Assembly (NCBI RefSeq): GCF_949628265.1
Contig: NC_088787.1
Location: 21,628,501 to 21,692,500 of the forward strand
Reading direction: 5' to 3'
Source of the DNA: Cloeon dipterum
Taxonomy: Eukaryota; Arthropoda; Insecta; Ephemeroptera; Baetidae
DNA: 64,000 nucleotides
The notes under the pieces were generated by a model that was not told where the DNA came from, ran no database searches, and worked only from the letters and a program-made list of their open reading frames with translations. Made by a program: the position numbers and the translations under genes. Of the stretch, positions 13,301 through 44,359 are shown in pieces (the stretch's first letter is position 1; every line of letters starts with the position of its first letter).

Positions 13301-14502
13301 AGCCTCTGCTGAGCTATGAGCTACGTTCATACCTCTATATTAAAGGCAAAAAGGCATTAAAATCAAAATTTTAGTGATTGTTAGCTTACATTTTGTTTTT
13401 TCCTTTGATAGGCAATAACTAAAACTATCCCTTTTCACTGCAGCTATCCTTACCTGTAATCTTTGATTGAAGGACCGATTTTTCCTTTGCCCTCCTCAAT
13501 GACCTGGTCTGCCGTCTTGTACACGTACTTCACCTTACTGGTTTTTTTCTTGATGGAGCTGTCTCCTTTTCGCCACTGAGACAGTTTGTCCTTGAACTCC
13601 TTAGCCTCCTCCTCGTCCGAATCAAGCTTCTCCTCCCGCTTCTGTCCAGCAACCCGCTGTCCCACCTCAGGTCCGTACGCTCCAATGGCGCCCCTGCCCT
13701 TTCTCACCGCTGCTTCAACTGGAGCAGAAATTCCCTGCAAGTTCTTGCCCAGACCTTTCCCAGGTTGGTAACCCATCTGGAACAATTTTTACTGAAAATA
13801 ATTCATTAAATAAGTTAAGGATTCGCACCTGCATCAGCAGCTTGGCACCAATTCCCTTTGTGTGTTTTTCCCAACTGCCCACACCCTTTGACATCATGTT
13901 GCGGCTGGCCATATCGACGCCTTTCTTCCTCAAGCCGGCAATGTCTGCGTCCATTTCAAAATTTCTGCTAGCCCCAAACCCAGACCTTCCAGATTTAGAA
14001 CTGCCTGCAAAGCCGGAGCGCTTTCCCAGGCCAGAGCGATGAGAAGGCTCCTCATCACTGGAGAAATATGTTTTAAAAAAACTAACGATTATCATATACA
14101 TATGCAAGTTAAAAATATGTACCTAGAAGAATTTTGGTGAGGGTCATCGTCTTCCTCCTCATCCTGATTTTCCTCTTTGGGTTTTTTCTCATCCTTTTTC
14201 CCTGCTTGCTGAACTCCACCAGCCACGAAACTGACTGGAGCCGTGTAGCTTTGTCTCTTTTTCGTGGTGTGAAAGCTGGGTTTTCTCGACGAACTGCCTG
14301 CTACATCATCATCACTGTCATCCGCCCAAATACCTAAGAAATTGATTCAAATAGAACATTGAACAAAACAGCTGATTTTGATTTGATACATACCATAGAT
14401 TTGTTTGTTTTTCGAAAGCCGGCCTCGATTTCTAAAAGGATTAAACTCGCTTTCCAAATCGTGATCCGTAATTTCAAACTTTTCCACCTCGTCTTCAGAC
14501 AT
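10330..14502 (-). CDS. TFIP11: Tuftelin-interacting protein 11 (TFIP11)
   Basis: Ten exons: 14502-14394, 14333-14123, 14057-13829, 13776-13454, 13120-12733, 12678-12425, 12169-11751, 11016-10810, 10759-10635 and 10578-10330. They sum to 837 aa, the length I recall for human TFIP11. The N-terminus is acidic (MSEDEVEKFEITDHD) and includes YGIWADDSDDD, as in the TIP_N domain. A G-patch spans about 165-210 (KGIGAKLLMQ then MGYQPGKGLGKN). The C-terminal half matches the GCFC domain, with motifs such as WNPLTDVVPVHQWLHPW and ALTAWHPSD. In known systems this protein, like yeast Ntr1/Spp382, activates the helicase DHX15/Prp43 through its G-patch to take apart the intron-lariat spliceosome in the nucleus. 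Intron 7 (11017-11750) contains a MITE-like element. Its start codon faces Rab11, 0.7 kb away. Confidence 0.95.
11215..11362. mobile_element. Palindromic MITE-like element A, copy 2
   Basis: A 148-bp element in intron 7 of TFIP11. The first 40 bases (beginning AATTCGTCCTGGTCCC) are repeated in reverse complement at the other end with about two mismatches, both arms including GTAAAATTGCGCAAC and TTCAACAA. The middle is about 68 bp and non-coding. The near-perfect arms suggest more recent movement than copy 1 at 6163-6308. No clear target-site duplication could be assigned. Confidence 0.8.
11460..11478. repeat. (AT)n microsatellite
   Basis: Nine or so AT units in TFIP11 intron 7, read directly. 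Confidence 0.9.
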
Positions 14503-15199
14503 TTTTACTTAATTTCACTGACAAATTAAATTAATTGATCGCTCGTGTAGACACTTAACCTTCCACGAATTTCCAAAGAGCCAAGAGCCTGAAAACAACT
14601 TTTCAGGCTTGTCTGGCGTGGAGCTTGTGCAGCTGCTTGTCCATGAGAAAAATAATAACAACAAAAACACGCCCTCTTTCTATGATCGCTGATTGGCTCT
14701 TTAAACTTAAATTTGTTTGAGCACACAAAACAGAAAACAACATGTTAGAATGTTAATTACACACAGTATGTATGTACTAATTTAAAATCAAATTAAATGA
14801 AATAAATAAAAAATTTCATGGCATGAAAAACATTGTAAAAAAATATTGTTTCAATGTTGCAGTCTTGGAAATTATCAAATCTAGACAAAATCGCATAAAA
14901 TAGCATTAATGGAAAAGAAGCAGATGATTGGCGGAAGCTTGTGTTCAAAAATGTAATGGGCGTATCCCATATGATTGCTCGACGCCATATTGGATTCACT
15001 GAATACCGTTGCAGTTTCTGTAAGTTGTTTGTGCGCTTCAATTTCTAATTATCGTGATCATCGGACGTGTAATATGCGAAACTCAAGTGCCAAATTACAG
15101 CTGATTAAATAGTTAATCAAGTCAACACGTCCGATTTGTTCTCTGCATTGATCTGACTGCAAATCCTGATTTATTTTTCCAGTTTGACGCTAGGCAGAT
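14503..15199. promoter_or_regulatory. Shared TFIP11/Rab11 divergent promoter region
   Basis: The two start codons face away from each other 697 bp apart, so both promoters and both 5' UTRs must fit here unless further upstream exons exist. A Rab11 5' UTR intron is likely at 15020-15182: the donor CT|GTAAGT is a strong match and the acceptor follows a T-rich tract (TTTTTCCAG) 17 bases before the ATG. That would put the Rab11 transcription start near or before 15000. No TATA box is evident. Confidence 0.55.
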
Positions 15200-18800
<3,601 letters not shown>

Positions 18801-18935
18801 GGCTGAAATGTAAGCAAGCAATCTTTTTTCGTTTTTCTCAACCATTGTTTTAATTACAAAAGATGAAATCTTGGGGGTTTCCCGGACGTGGGACTAAATT
18901 AACCGATTCTGATGGTATTTGTTTGTGTTTTGCAG

Positions 18936-19087
18936 AAATTTATCGTATCGTATCTGTGAAGCAAGTGCAAATTGGAGCTGCGGGCATTGGTGGGTGCTCG
19001 TGTGTGGACGACGTGCGGCCCATCCACGTAGAACCCACTGCTGACGACGGAGGCTACTATCGTGTACCATGCTGCCAGCAGCAGTGA
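18936..19087 (+). CDS. Rab11: Rab11 alternative last exon 4b
   Basis: After an excellent acceptor (TTTGTGTTTTGCAG) the frame reads, with the G donated by exon 3, EIYRIVSVKQVQ, then a divergent tail with VRPIHVEPT, ending VPCCQQQ and a TGA stop. Splice phase is the same as exon 4a, so exon 3 can join either one; the second product would be 220 aa. The first dozen residues nearly repeat exon 4a, while the rest is different. CCQQQ is a CCxxx prenylation end like CCQNI of vertebrate Rab11a, and PIHV-PT also looks vertebrate-like. The tail has two further cysteines (GGCSC). I see no AATAAA between the two exons, so they probably share one 3' UTR and are chosen by splicing. A dead relic is possible but the intact frame argues against it. 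Confidence 0.8.
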
Positions 19088-19475
19088 TACAAATATGCAA
19101 CCAAATTTATTTTCCTATCAGCCTGTCTCACACACATTGGTTTGGCAAAAATGCTCGCAGGAACACTCTCAATTGAATTTGATAAAAACAAGGCCTCAAT
19201 CTGCTGATCAAATTGATGATAATATATAAATATATATCTAGACACTCGAATGCAAAGCTATTTCCTAATTATTTATTATTTATAATTTTCTAAGTTCAAG
19301 TGTGTAAATAATTGAAACTGCGGTTTATTATACTTGTTTGTAGTGATCGTTGATATGCTATCATAGTCTATTACACACCAACTATTCCGATTTTGATTTT
19401 TATTGTAATTAATTTCCCAGTTCCAGGCTCTTTTTTTCTGCGATTTTGATCAACAACAACACATTCCTAAGAGTT

Positions 19476-19481
19476 AATAAA
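19476..19481 (+). terminator. Candidate Rab11 poly(A) signal
   Basis: AATAAA lies 389 bp after the exon 4b stop codon. Another AATAAA lies near 19583. Assignment rests on position only. Confidence 0.4.
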
Positions 19482-20479
19482 ATTAAGTGGATTTTAGGAG
19501 CTTGTCATGTTTGTCGACTGATTTGATATCAAAACTGAAACTGAGCCAAGCGCTCGGCCATTTTTATCTCCTCACAAGCCTTAAAAATAAAAATGCACCT
19601 AGGAATTCATCCCCCGTTGCTAATCACAAACTCCCATTGGATTCGCCTTGTTGATTCCGTTTGACCCCCGTGTCTTGTCACTTGCTTGTGAATATTATTT
19701 TTTAATTTAAGTTTACGGTTTTCTCCCCCTGCCCCCTCCCCCTTGAGTCCAATCTTGTTGCGGATTTTATACAACAGCTACAGTAGTGCCATTTGCTAAA
19801 AAAATTATTCAGCTCACTATCCCATCCTCATTGTTAAAATTGACGCTTTTCTTGTCGAATGTTTGGACGAGGAATAAAAATGTATATCATCTTGGATTCA
19901 AATTAACTGTACAGCAATTAAATAAAAAAAAGTGCTGCAATAAGTTAAAAGAAAAACCAGTGTTTTAAGTTAGGAAAGAATCTACCTCTCAGTTTGAAGT
20001 TTCTTGCGGCTCGCCTAAACCGCAAGACAAATTAAAGGAAACAAACAATCGTTGGCTTTTCATTCGTGACTTACAAGGTTACAAAAAATATCCAACTTTT
20101 TCTAACAAGAGAGCACGTACTATCTGAAAAAATTGATTTTTTTAAATTCTATTCAACGGTATGAAATTAGACGAAAATTCCCCCAAGGGAAAATAATCTC
20201 GGAACTTTGGAAACTTTATACGCATGTTAAGCTACTAGGTTGTCTTAAGTCTACTATCTGGATTGGCAAATTTTTTGATAATTTTTAATCAATATTTGAA
20301 AAATTATTTGTACGAGTTTAGCTTCATACTTCAGCGATTATGAGTGCCAAAGCACAAATTTTAGAAAATTCTGAAAACACGAAATTTGCAAATTTCAAAT
20401 TTTATCCCCATATTTCTTGGAAAGCCAAGACAATTTCAACTTGAAGGCAAAAGTTTAAAATGCTAGTAGATCTCGATTT

Positions 20480-20590
20480 CTTAAAATGAAAACTATTCTA
20501 GGAAAAAAGAAAACCTGCTCCAAGCTGTAACATTTATCCACGCGATTTTCCTAGAGCGCTTATGTTGGAATATTTGTGAAAAATCACAAA
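20480..20590. repeat. Dispersed repeat C, copy 1
   Basis: A block including AAACCTGCTCCAAGCTGTAA, then ACGCGATTTTCCTAGAG, recurs in diverged form at about 55278-55390 and 59640-59735. No inverted termini are seen. Confidence 0.5.
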
Positions 20591-22706
20591 CTTTTGTCTG
20601 GGCTTTGACCCCTACATAAAAATTCCTGATTTCACGCGTAGACGAAATCAAATGAATATAATGGTTTTTAGCTCAGATTTAATATCTTTTCTTTGAATCA
20701 ATGTGTAATAAAATAAAAATTAAACAAGAACAGAGAATAGAACGATGAATTTCCTTGTATCACTTTTAAACCCACAAATGTGAGTATATGGGCTTGAATA
20801 ATAGTCACTGTATGTAGTTAAAGAAATGAAAAGAATACAAAATGAAAAGTTTGATATTTCACGTATTTAATTAGGCTCTAAAAATGTTTCCTCTCCTGCC
20901 GGAGTTCCAGAAACAATCCGTTTTTATGTTTGCCGTTTTTATTTGTCGTGATGAGTACACAAGAGGAGGAATTGAAAATAACAAGAACCCAAGGCTATGA
21001 GGCAATTTGAAATTTTTATTTCTTTCTGAGTAACTATGATACAGTAAAAAAATCTGGGCTATTTTGATAATAAAATGATCACAAATATGATAATAATAGA
21101 TTGGTGTGCCTGTCACTACGACTACAATCATTGTTCGCCTCTCTTATACAAGATCAAATCCGTGGTAGGAGTTAAAAAAAGAATTCAACTGCAAATTGCA
21201 ACGAAGACACACGCACTTTTTTCCAAAAACTCTCTCCGTCGCAGTAGAAAAACCATCTCTTTCTCTCTCAACTTTCGCGTGAGTACAATAAATGCGTTGA
21301 CATGTTCCACGTGGGAACAGAAAAAAACTGAGGATAGTCTGAATATAATGATCTCAGCCCTTGCTAAATGTGTGTGTATGTACAGATCCATCTTGGGTAG
21401 ACACTAGCTACAAATTAACCGGTTGACTTGACTCGCTACGCTTTTCATCTCAATTATAGTATACCAGGAAATTCCATTAATGCAAATAAAAAAATTGAGC
21501 ATGTGTGAGTGTGTATGTTGAACGATTCCGTAAGAAAAGAGCAGAGTAATTAGCATCGGATGAATTATCTACCTGACCAAATGTCATGGGGCAAAGGACG
21601 AAATTGGCAAGAGGTCGTTTGATTTACATGACTTCATGCCACTTTTGTTCTCTGACCGGTGACCTTTTGTCACCTATGATCGAGTGAGGGGAAGAGGGGC
21701 TGGGGGCAGACATCTTATTTATTTCTGCATATCTATTATTGTTGAGAGCTCCACCTGCACTGCTACCTTACGATATGAAAGTAAAAAACGGTTGAATATT
21801 GCAGCTGGGATAGAATGTTGCAAAAAATGATGAATCGGCTGTCTAATGCCTCCCTTTCGGATGTAGTTCAAATACCACAAGTACAAAAACTACTAATTCT
21901 TGCTTTTTTCCGTATAAAAAACAACCGGCTCGTTCTCTTGTTCGGGATCGAGAAATGCGGGGAATTGGCTCGATTGCATCGGAACGAAATCATAAAGCGC
22001 CATCGGTACATTTGTTTGTCTGAATGCTTTGTTTGCGTGGGTGATTGGTACATATACTCGTCACGTCGTACAAAACAATATATGCGATAAACGTAAGAAG
22101 AACCAAACTACACACTAGCGTATAATAGTGTTATTTTTATGATATTTCTCATCCGTTTGCTAAAGATGTCGTTCGTGTTTCCACCATTCCAAAAATTTGT
22201 TAATAGATTTTATATAATATATAATAGCAACAAATAAATATATAAAAAACTTCTAGAGAATGGCTTCTGATAAAAACTAGATATACAAAAGACATTGATT
22301 ACTACGCATAAAATTATTATAATATTCGTATTGGAAGTAAACAGAGAAGGTTAGTTAATTCGCCATCCAGTGTGAGTGTGTGTTGTCCAAACCCTCGTGT
22401 AATAAAAAATGGATACAGTCTTGATACAATTTGAAACACGCGCTCCTCGACGTGTGGGGAACGCACGCATTCTCCCTCCGATCTCTCACCACAGACGACA
22501 TTTAATTTTGTGCTAGACTGCAACATTTAATACTGCTCTCGCCGCCGACGCAACTAAACATCATCTTTTTCAGCTAGACATTATTAAATCATAGACAGTT
22601 TGGTTTCCGCTTCATGACCGAACAACATCTCTTGATAGAAAAAATACTTGATAAAAACTGCAGACGAGTGTTTGGTATGTGTGTGTGTGTTTCATTGGCA
22701 TCCGCT

Positions 22707-35404
<12,698 letters not shown>

Positions 35405-35879
35405 CTTGAGCTGCGGTCCACTGACCTGTCGCTCTTGTCAAAATTATCCGCAGAGCGCCCAGCAAAACAAAAACGCTGCTTCGGCCTTGTTGGGCATGCA
35501 CACCATCTAACCAAGTTGCGTCGCTGCTATCTTCTCGACGCACTCATCGTTCTTATCATTCATAAAATGAGATCAAGACGAGAAAACATCACCTCCCCGT
35601 GAGAATGTTTCACTACACTTCTTCCCTTCTGCCTTCTGTTCGTTCGCTGAGCTCATCAGCACGACAGCTGACACTGTTGCCAACATACCGCTGTCAGCCT
35701 AGCCGCAACCTGGCCGCAACTTCATGAAAATAGTGTTTTTCAGAACTTTTGTCCTTGATTTTTTTCAGTTTGATGGAATAACTTATAAAATAATGATGGA
35801 ATTAATTAATGCCATTTTTTGGATGTTTATCCACCATTTTTGTTGAAACCCTCTGCTGTTTTGAAAGTTTAAAAACCTG

Positions 35880-35887
35880 TGACGTCA
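35880..35887. promoter_or_regulatory. CRE-like palindrome TGACGTCA
   Basis: A perfect 8-bp ATF/CREB consensus lies between the msn and Mcm7 starts, followed by a GC-richer segment with GCTCCGCCCC. Being palindromic, it could serve either gene. Function is inferred from consensus only. Confidence 0.4.
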
Positions 35888-36118
35888 CCGGCAAATTTGT
35901 CGGTGCTCCGCCCCAAAGGCAACATTGCTAAAGAATATTTTTTATTTTCTTTGCTTCAAATTTAATGAACAATGAACATTTATAGTATCCTAAATATTTT
36001 GAAATTTCTATTTCTTTAAGGAAGCTGAAACATAATGAATTTGTTGACGAGCGAAAACTGACGTCTGTGGATATTTGAAAACTTGGCAACGTCTAATTTA
36101 AAAGACTTTTCCACCCGG

Positions 36119-36127
36119 TTCCCGCGC
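36119..36127 (+). promoter_or_regulatory. E2F-like site upstream of Mcm7
   Basis: TTCCCGCGC lies 83-91 bp before the Mcm7 ATG and fits the E2F core TTSSCGC. MCM genes are well-known E2F targets at G1/S, which makes this position meaningful, though a single match could be chance. Confidence 0.45.
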
Positions 36128-36209
36128 AATCGTCTGCGTTTGCCGCTGTTTAACGAATCAACACAGCAACGATATTCGCCCTGAAAATTTTACCAAACTC
36201 TGAGTGAAA

Positions 36210-41174
<4,965 letters not shown>

Positions 41175-41346
41175 AGCAGGACTTAATTGAAATCCAAACA
41201 TCTCTAATCCAGAAATCCCTGAAAAATGTGTATCAGCTGAATTTCGGCCTCAGGCTCTGTTTCAATTAAATCTGTTCATTCCATTCTGAAGGAATCTTAA
41301 AGGTTTTCTCGATATTTTTGTAAGATAGTGTGAAGAGTGCCTTAAT

Positions 41347-41352
41347 AATAAA
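41347..41352 (+). terminator. Mcm7 poly(A) signal
   Basis: AATAAA lies 173 bp after the Mcm7 stop codon, followed about 15-20 bases later by T/G-rich sequence (CGTGTATTTTTAATTTTGC), the usual arrangement of a cleavage site. Confidence 0.65.
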
Positions 41353-41384
41353 ATCCCTCGTGTATTTTTAATTTTGCATTACAT

Positions 41385-41390
41385 TTTATT
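41385..41390 (-). terminator. Candidate glypican poly(A) signal
   Basis: TTTATT on the plus strand reads AATAAA on the minus strand, facing the Mcm7 signal about 32 bp away. If used, the glypican 3' UTR would be about 3 kb. Earlier minus-strand AATAAA motifs exist inside 41390-44359, so a shorter 3' UTR is also possible. Confidence 0.35.
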
Positions 41391-44359
41391 GCGATAATGA
41401 TCATTCGGAGAAATGATATTCCATATTCACGGTAGGTGTGTTAAAACAAAGAGCAGCATTAATGATACTACGTCCATTCGTCCGAGTGTGACGCGCGGAG
41501 ACATAAAATTAGTCACGTGCGTGCGTGTGTGTAAATGTGAACATCGACGTAATTCTCAATAATTATTATTGCTTTCCGAACTCGCGCACACATAAGAATT
41601 CTCCGCGGAAAAAGGTTAACTAAACTTAAAAATTAAAGTGTGGGTAATGGAGAGACAGCAATTAATTACCTAATAATTAAATGAGAGTGGTTACAGGCAG
41701 TATTTTTGTAGTTGTTTATCATGGCAATATAGATCGTACTTTCTGTTACAATATTCTCCATATACAATATATAATTAGCCAATATCAGTTTATAATAAGC
41801 ATTTTTTCCTCTCGTCAGTGTGTGTGTCGTGTGTTTGTGTGTGTTTGTCAATTAACATAGGAAGCATTTTTATTTTAGATTTTCAAACCTTAGCAGCTAA
41901 CACGTTTTATTGTTATTATATATACTTAAACCGTTCTTTTAATTTATGGCACAGCGTCATCTTTTTCGTAAAATTTGAATGCAACGAATAACCAATCAAG
42001 GTGCTGTTTGTTTGTTTTCTCTCTTTTGAATTCATACTCAAAAACACTAGAACCTCTACTCTTGATTCTCCGCGACAACGCAGGAATTTCTCATAATTCA
42101 ACGGCTTCCCCACATTCACTAACTTTATCACAGATTTTCGTGTATGAAACAGCGATTTTCACCATCATTAACTTAACAAACTATTTGCGATCAAACCGTT
42201 AACAAAATATCATCTACGATCCTAAGAGAGTCAAATGCAAAAATAAATTTCAAGCCATTTTCTACTTGTAACTGCGGAGCTGCAGCTAATTTTGAAATGA
42301 AACTTTGGCGACCCATGTCCTTACAAAATTTTTGCAGCACGACAAGGAGGACGAGGATTAATTATTATTTTCTCTAAATTACGAAACCTAAGCTAACGCA
42401 GGAATTTCCAAAGAAACACTTTCGATTTTTTGGGATCAGGTTTTTGGCCTACAAATTTTTTCGTAAAATACTGATCGTATAGCACAGCCAATTGAAACTA
42501 ATAAAAATTAAACGATCGATCACAATCGAAAACAAAAATTCCCTTCGCCAATAGCATAAATGAACACAAGCAAGTCTGATGCAAAACTAGAATACACAGT
42601 GCGAGCGAGAGCAGACATGGGTCCGTGTGTGCGAAATTAGAACAGCTCCAGGAAAGCACAAAAACAACACTAATAAGAAACACAAAAAAATCGATCGCCC
42701 GCTGAACTAACGGATTACAATTTTCGAAACAGAAGTAACCCAAAAGGATTGAATGACTTAGATGGAGCAGTCATAACATTAGTCAAATTAACCGCGAATT
42801 AAAGGACACGACCAGGCCACAAGGACAGTTTTTGTTACGTCATTCGATTAGATTAAAATCAGCAAGTAACCTTGTGGTTTAAATTTAGCAATGCTATGTT
42901 CAGGTTTTTGGTGAAATTGTTGATAACGTGTTTTATAGTATGTACATGTTAACAAAATTTTCGATTCAGCTCAATTTGCATCGTAAAGAACTCCTGAATT
43001 GCACATTGACGCTATTTTGTGGTGACACTTGATTAAATTGTTGCAAATCTGTAACAAATATTTTGGTTTATTTAAGTCGAACAATTTAAAAAAAAAATAT
43101 GACGTGAATCGTGTGTTTCAAAGGGCCTTGAAAGAATTTCTTATTGGTTTTAATTTTGGAATTAATTCCAAATCATTAGAATCATTAGATTCCAAATCAA
43201 ATTTTAAAGCCAGTTACGATATTTACTCTAACATGATTAATGATAATGTTTTCAAACTGAAACTGATCTTGTTTAGTCTTTGGAAAAACTAGGTCTAAAA
43301 AATATCTAATTTTCATATTTTCAATTTTTTCTTTCAAAATGTAAAAAAAATGTGCAAGCAAAAATTTGGAATATTTGTACAAAATAGAAACAAATTATCA
43401 GCTTTCAGAATATAATAAGTTTTATGCTCTACAGTTAATTAAAAAAATTAAAAAGTCAAGGACAAACATTAAGGGGAAACCTTGAGTTTTGTTCTGAGTG
43501 TCAAAAATCACCCACCAATCGATTTGACTTTGGCTGGGAAAATTCAAGTATCTCATTTTACAATAAATTACGTTTGAAACTAAAACTGCTCCATGTAGCT
43601 CCAGTTTATAAATTGACAAAAGTCATTAATATTAATTTAGTCAAATTTCAGATTTTCAACAAACTAAAAAAAAAATTATTTTTGGGTCAGTAAATTTCAA
43701 CATATTTTCAGAATACACTGTAATTTTTCTCTATGGTTTTAATTTAAAAAAAAATCGAAGCCTAAAGCAAACAATGAATGGAAATTTAAAGTTTTTTCGG
43801 AATGTCAAAAATGACCCATGATTATTTTTTGTCTCATTTAACCAAATATCTTCGATATAGAGAAAAACTGAACTTCTAAATCAATTTTGAGTTTTTTGGT
43901 AATTCATCTAAAATCCCGTCAGTAACTAAAATCTTTCCTCAAGTGTTCAACTCACACGAATTCAATAATTTCACCGAAAACCCGTAGGGCTATTTCCTTG
44001 TTCATTTTTTTGTAATTTCCGTCCCCGCCGTGTCCTTCAAGGCGTACATCAAGAAAACCTTGTTTGCACTCCAAATTGTTTATAGCGTGTGAGTGTGTTT
44101 ATGTGTGTACATATGCGTGTGTGTCATATTCATCTCTCTCTTTCTCTTTTTATCTCTAAACAGAGCTATGCTGGAGGGATAGGATTTTAGTCAAAGATTC
44201 TTCTTTCTTCCTCGCTTCCTCGATACATACATCATTAAATTTGTTAAATGAGACGGATCTTGATTTTCTAACATTTCTCATATTATAATAATTGGTATTT
44301 TTCGCCTGCGACAGTGTGTTGTTGTTGTTTGTATGTGCATTTATAGTAATTTTGAATAC
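41391..44359 (-). other. Probable long 3' UTR of the glypican gene
   Basis: This AT-rich stretch between the Mcm7 poly(A) site and the glypican stop codon has no recognisable exon. Its composition and place fit a 3' UTR read leftward, with TG/CA-rich patches near 41520-41550 and 41820-41850. Two local blocks at about 43450-43640 and 43680-43960 share GTCAAAAAT-ACCCA-like motifs, and a similar arrangement recurs near 62480-62690. Confidence 0.4.

Larger units (their letters stand above)
19088..22706. other. Rab11 and msn 3' UTRs and intervening DNA
   Basis: The two genes end tail-to-tail. The left part should be Rab11 3' UTR (to about 19500) and the right part msn 3' UTR read leftward. Minus-strand AATAAA motifs occur at 21718-21723, 21015-21020 and 20938-20943, giving a possible msn 3' UTR of 1.0-1.8 kb. 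A copy of dispersed repeat C lies at about 20480-20590. None of the small open frames shows a domain or coding bias that I trust. Confidence 0.5.
35405..36209. promoter_or_regulatory. Shared msn/Mcm7 divergent promoter region
   Basis: The start codons of msn and Mcm7 point away from each other 805 bp apart, so both promoters should lie here if no more distant 5' exons exist. The msn side is GC-richer. A palindromic CRE-like TGACGTCA and an E2F-like TTCCCGCG are described separately. No TATA box is evident. Confidence 0.55.
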
